In this document: positions 5,653-6,625 of the stretch, piece after piece | How the letters are laid out: every line of letters starts with the position of its first letter | Numbering within the stretch: position 1 is the stretch's first letter | From: an uncultured Moraxella sp. | Lineage (GTDB): Bacteria; Pseudomonadota; Gammaproteobacteria; Pseudomonadales; Moraxellaceae | Length of the DNA: 6,625 bases | Direction of reading: 5' to 3' | Assembly: GCA_927911235.1 (NCBI GenBank) | Contig: CAKMOY010000107.1 | Coordinates: 1-6,625 of the forward strand | Translations under genes and position numbers: made by a program | The notes under the pieces: model-generated | Databases searched by the model: none | What the model saw: only the letters and a program-made list of their open reading frames with translations | What the model was told of the DNA's origin: nothing

Positions 5653-6568
5653 TAATCGTAAAATTCACCTTTTCGCCATGATTGACAAGTTTTAAATCCT
5701 TATCCGCCACAATCTCACCGATGGCAAAAATCTCATTAGGATAAAGCTCATTAAACTTAGCAAAATTCTCTTGGCTCATGGTAAAACAAAGCTGATAATC
5801 ATCACCACCATTTAATATATGTTGCCATTTTTCATCATTAGGCAGAGTCTGCAACAACCGATTGCACGGAATTTTTGCCAAATCAAGTACCGCTCCTACA
5901 TCATTTGCTGTTAAAATATGCCCCAAATCCTGCCCCAAGCCGTCCGAAATATCTATCATACTGTTGGCAAAACCGATTAATTTTTGTCCAAGTTTAATTT
6001 GTGGATTGGGTAAATCTAGGGCGTTTTGCAAATCCGATTTTTCACCGTTTAAAATCTGTTTTAGGGCAAAACTTGCCGAACCAATCTCGCTACTGACGCA
6101 CACCACATCACCCACCTTTGCCCCACTGCGTAAAATCGCTTGACCGCTTGGCACAAAGCCCAAAGCCGTTACCGAAATGGTTAAAACGTCCGATTTTGTG
6201 GTATCGCCACCGATTAAGTCCACATCAAAAGCACGGCAAATATCGGCAAGCCCTTGAGTAAATTCACCCAAAAACTCATCATTGGCGAAATGGCTAGGTA
6301 AACTTAAGCCCAATAAAATCGCGTACGGCGTTGCCCCCATGCTCGCCAAATCGGACAAATTCACCGCCACCGACTTAAACCCAACGGCATAAGCAGACGT
6401 GGAGTGCGGAAAATGTCGCCCCATGACAAGCGTATCCACACAGCTCACAAGCTGTGCATTGGGTGGAATATTGCTCACCGCACAATCATCACCAATACCA
6501 ATTTGCGTGAGTGGATTTTTTGGTGTGCAGTTTTCAAAGTGTTGATAAATCAAGGAAAATTCGGACAT
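5633..6568 (-). CDS. thiL: Thiamine-phosphate kinase (thiamine-monophosphate kinase)
   Basis: ThiL phosphorylates thiamine monophosphate with ATP to the active cofactor thiamine diphosphate, the last step of thiamine synthesis. The protein has 311 residues (325 in E. coli) and belongs to the PurM/AIR-synthase-like fold. Visible motifs are GIGDDCAV (24-31) and VDTLVMGRHF (44-53) with the metal-binding aspartates, KSVAVNLSDLASMGATP (65-81), GGDTTKS (120-126), DISDGLGQDLGHI (206-218) and GGDDYQL (254-260). The ATG at 6568 is chosen because the family N-terminus (SEFSLIYQHF) follows directly; its ribosome binding site is weak. In gammaproteobacteria thiL usually follows nusB and precedes pgpA. 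Here the gene before it is outside the window and one extra gene separates it from pgpA. Confidence 0.97.
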   Translation of the reverse strand: MSEFSLIYQHFENCTPKNPLTQIGIGDDCAVSNIPPNAQLVSCVDTLVMGRHFPHSTSAYAVGFKSVAVNLSDLASMGATPYAILLGLSLPSHFANDEFLGEFTQGLADICRAFDVDLIGGDTTKSDVLTISVTALGFVPSGQAILRSGAKVGDVVCVSSEIGSASFALKQILNGEKSDLQNALDLPNPQIKLGQKLIGFANSMIDISDGLGQDLGHILTANDVGAVLDLAKIPCNRLLQTLPNDEKWQHILNGGDDYQLCFTMSQENFAKFNELYPNEIFAIGEIVADKDLKLVNHGEKVNFTINGWQHF

Positions 6569-6585
6569 CGCTTACTACTTTTATA

Positions 6586-6605
6586 CAAAATTTTATCAAA
6601 TTTTG
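6586..6605. repeat. Perfect inverted repeat just upstream of thiL
   Basis: CAAAATTT (6586-6593) and AAATTTTG (6598-6605) are perfect inverted copies around TATC, 18 bases before the thiL ATG. On the minus strand the repeat is followed at once by TATAAA, a -10-like hexamer. It may be an operator or promoter-spacing feature, or a weak hairpin between thiL and the preceding gene. The AT-only arms make chance a real possibility. Confidence 0.35.
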
Positions 6606-6625
6606 CTTTTGCAAATGTACCCCGT

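Noticed and set aside
6550..6625. Minus-strand frame open from the window edge into the thiL start, possibly the end of nusB
   Set aside because: The residues visible (GTFAKAKFDKILYK) do not match a NusB C-terminus I can recognise, another frame is equally open, and only 75 bases are available.

Overview
The window reads as a low-GC gammaproteobacterial chromosome, most likely Moraxella or a close relative in Moraxellaceae. This rests on strongly AT-rich intergenic DNA, housekeeping proteins of gammaproteobacterial type, and the gene order thiL-pgpA with glmU before glmS. The genus is an inference from composition and protein character, not from a database match.

The supported intact genes all lie on the minus strand, so the transcribed order runs from the right edge to the left: thiL (thiamine-phosphate kinase), a ~90-100 aa protein of unknown function, pgpA (phosphatidylglycerophosphatase A), a small four-helix membrane protein, glmU (bifunctional UDP-GlcNAc synthesis enzyme), a 49 aa exported micro-protein, and glmS (glucosamine-6-phosphate synthase). 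Two enzymes of one pathway, GlmS and GlmU, supply UDP-N-acetylglucosamine for peptidoglycan and lipooligosaccharide. ThiL makes the cofactor thiamine diphosphate and PgpA makes phosphatidylglycerol. Three small lineage-specific-looking genes sit in the joints of this otherwise standard cluster: between thiL and pgpA, between pgpA and glmU, and between glmU and glmS.

The left 737 bases are different: very AT-rich, with no intact gene. At the extreme left is the beginning of a minus-strand transposase, running off the window, with a zinc-finger N-terminus. Its start codon is one base out of frame, and a strong hairpin overlaps its ribosome binding site. Further right are several AT-rich inverted repeats, one dispersed-type palindrome (408-442), and plus-strand fragments that look like the decayed end of one gene overlapping the start of another. 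These run into the 3' end of glmS.

No large new system is visible. The points most worth a second look are the exported micro-protein between glmU and glmS, the A7 tract that puts the best start of the thiL-pgpA interval gene out of frame, the hairpin over the transposase ribosome binding site, and the decayed plus-strand gene pair next to glmS.
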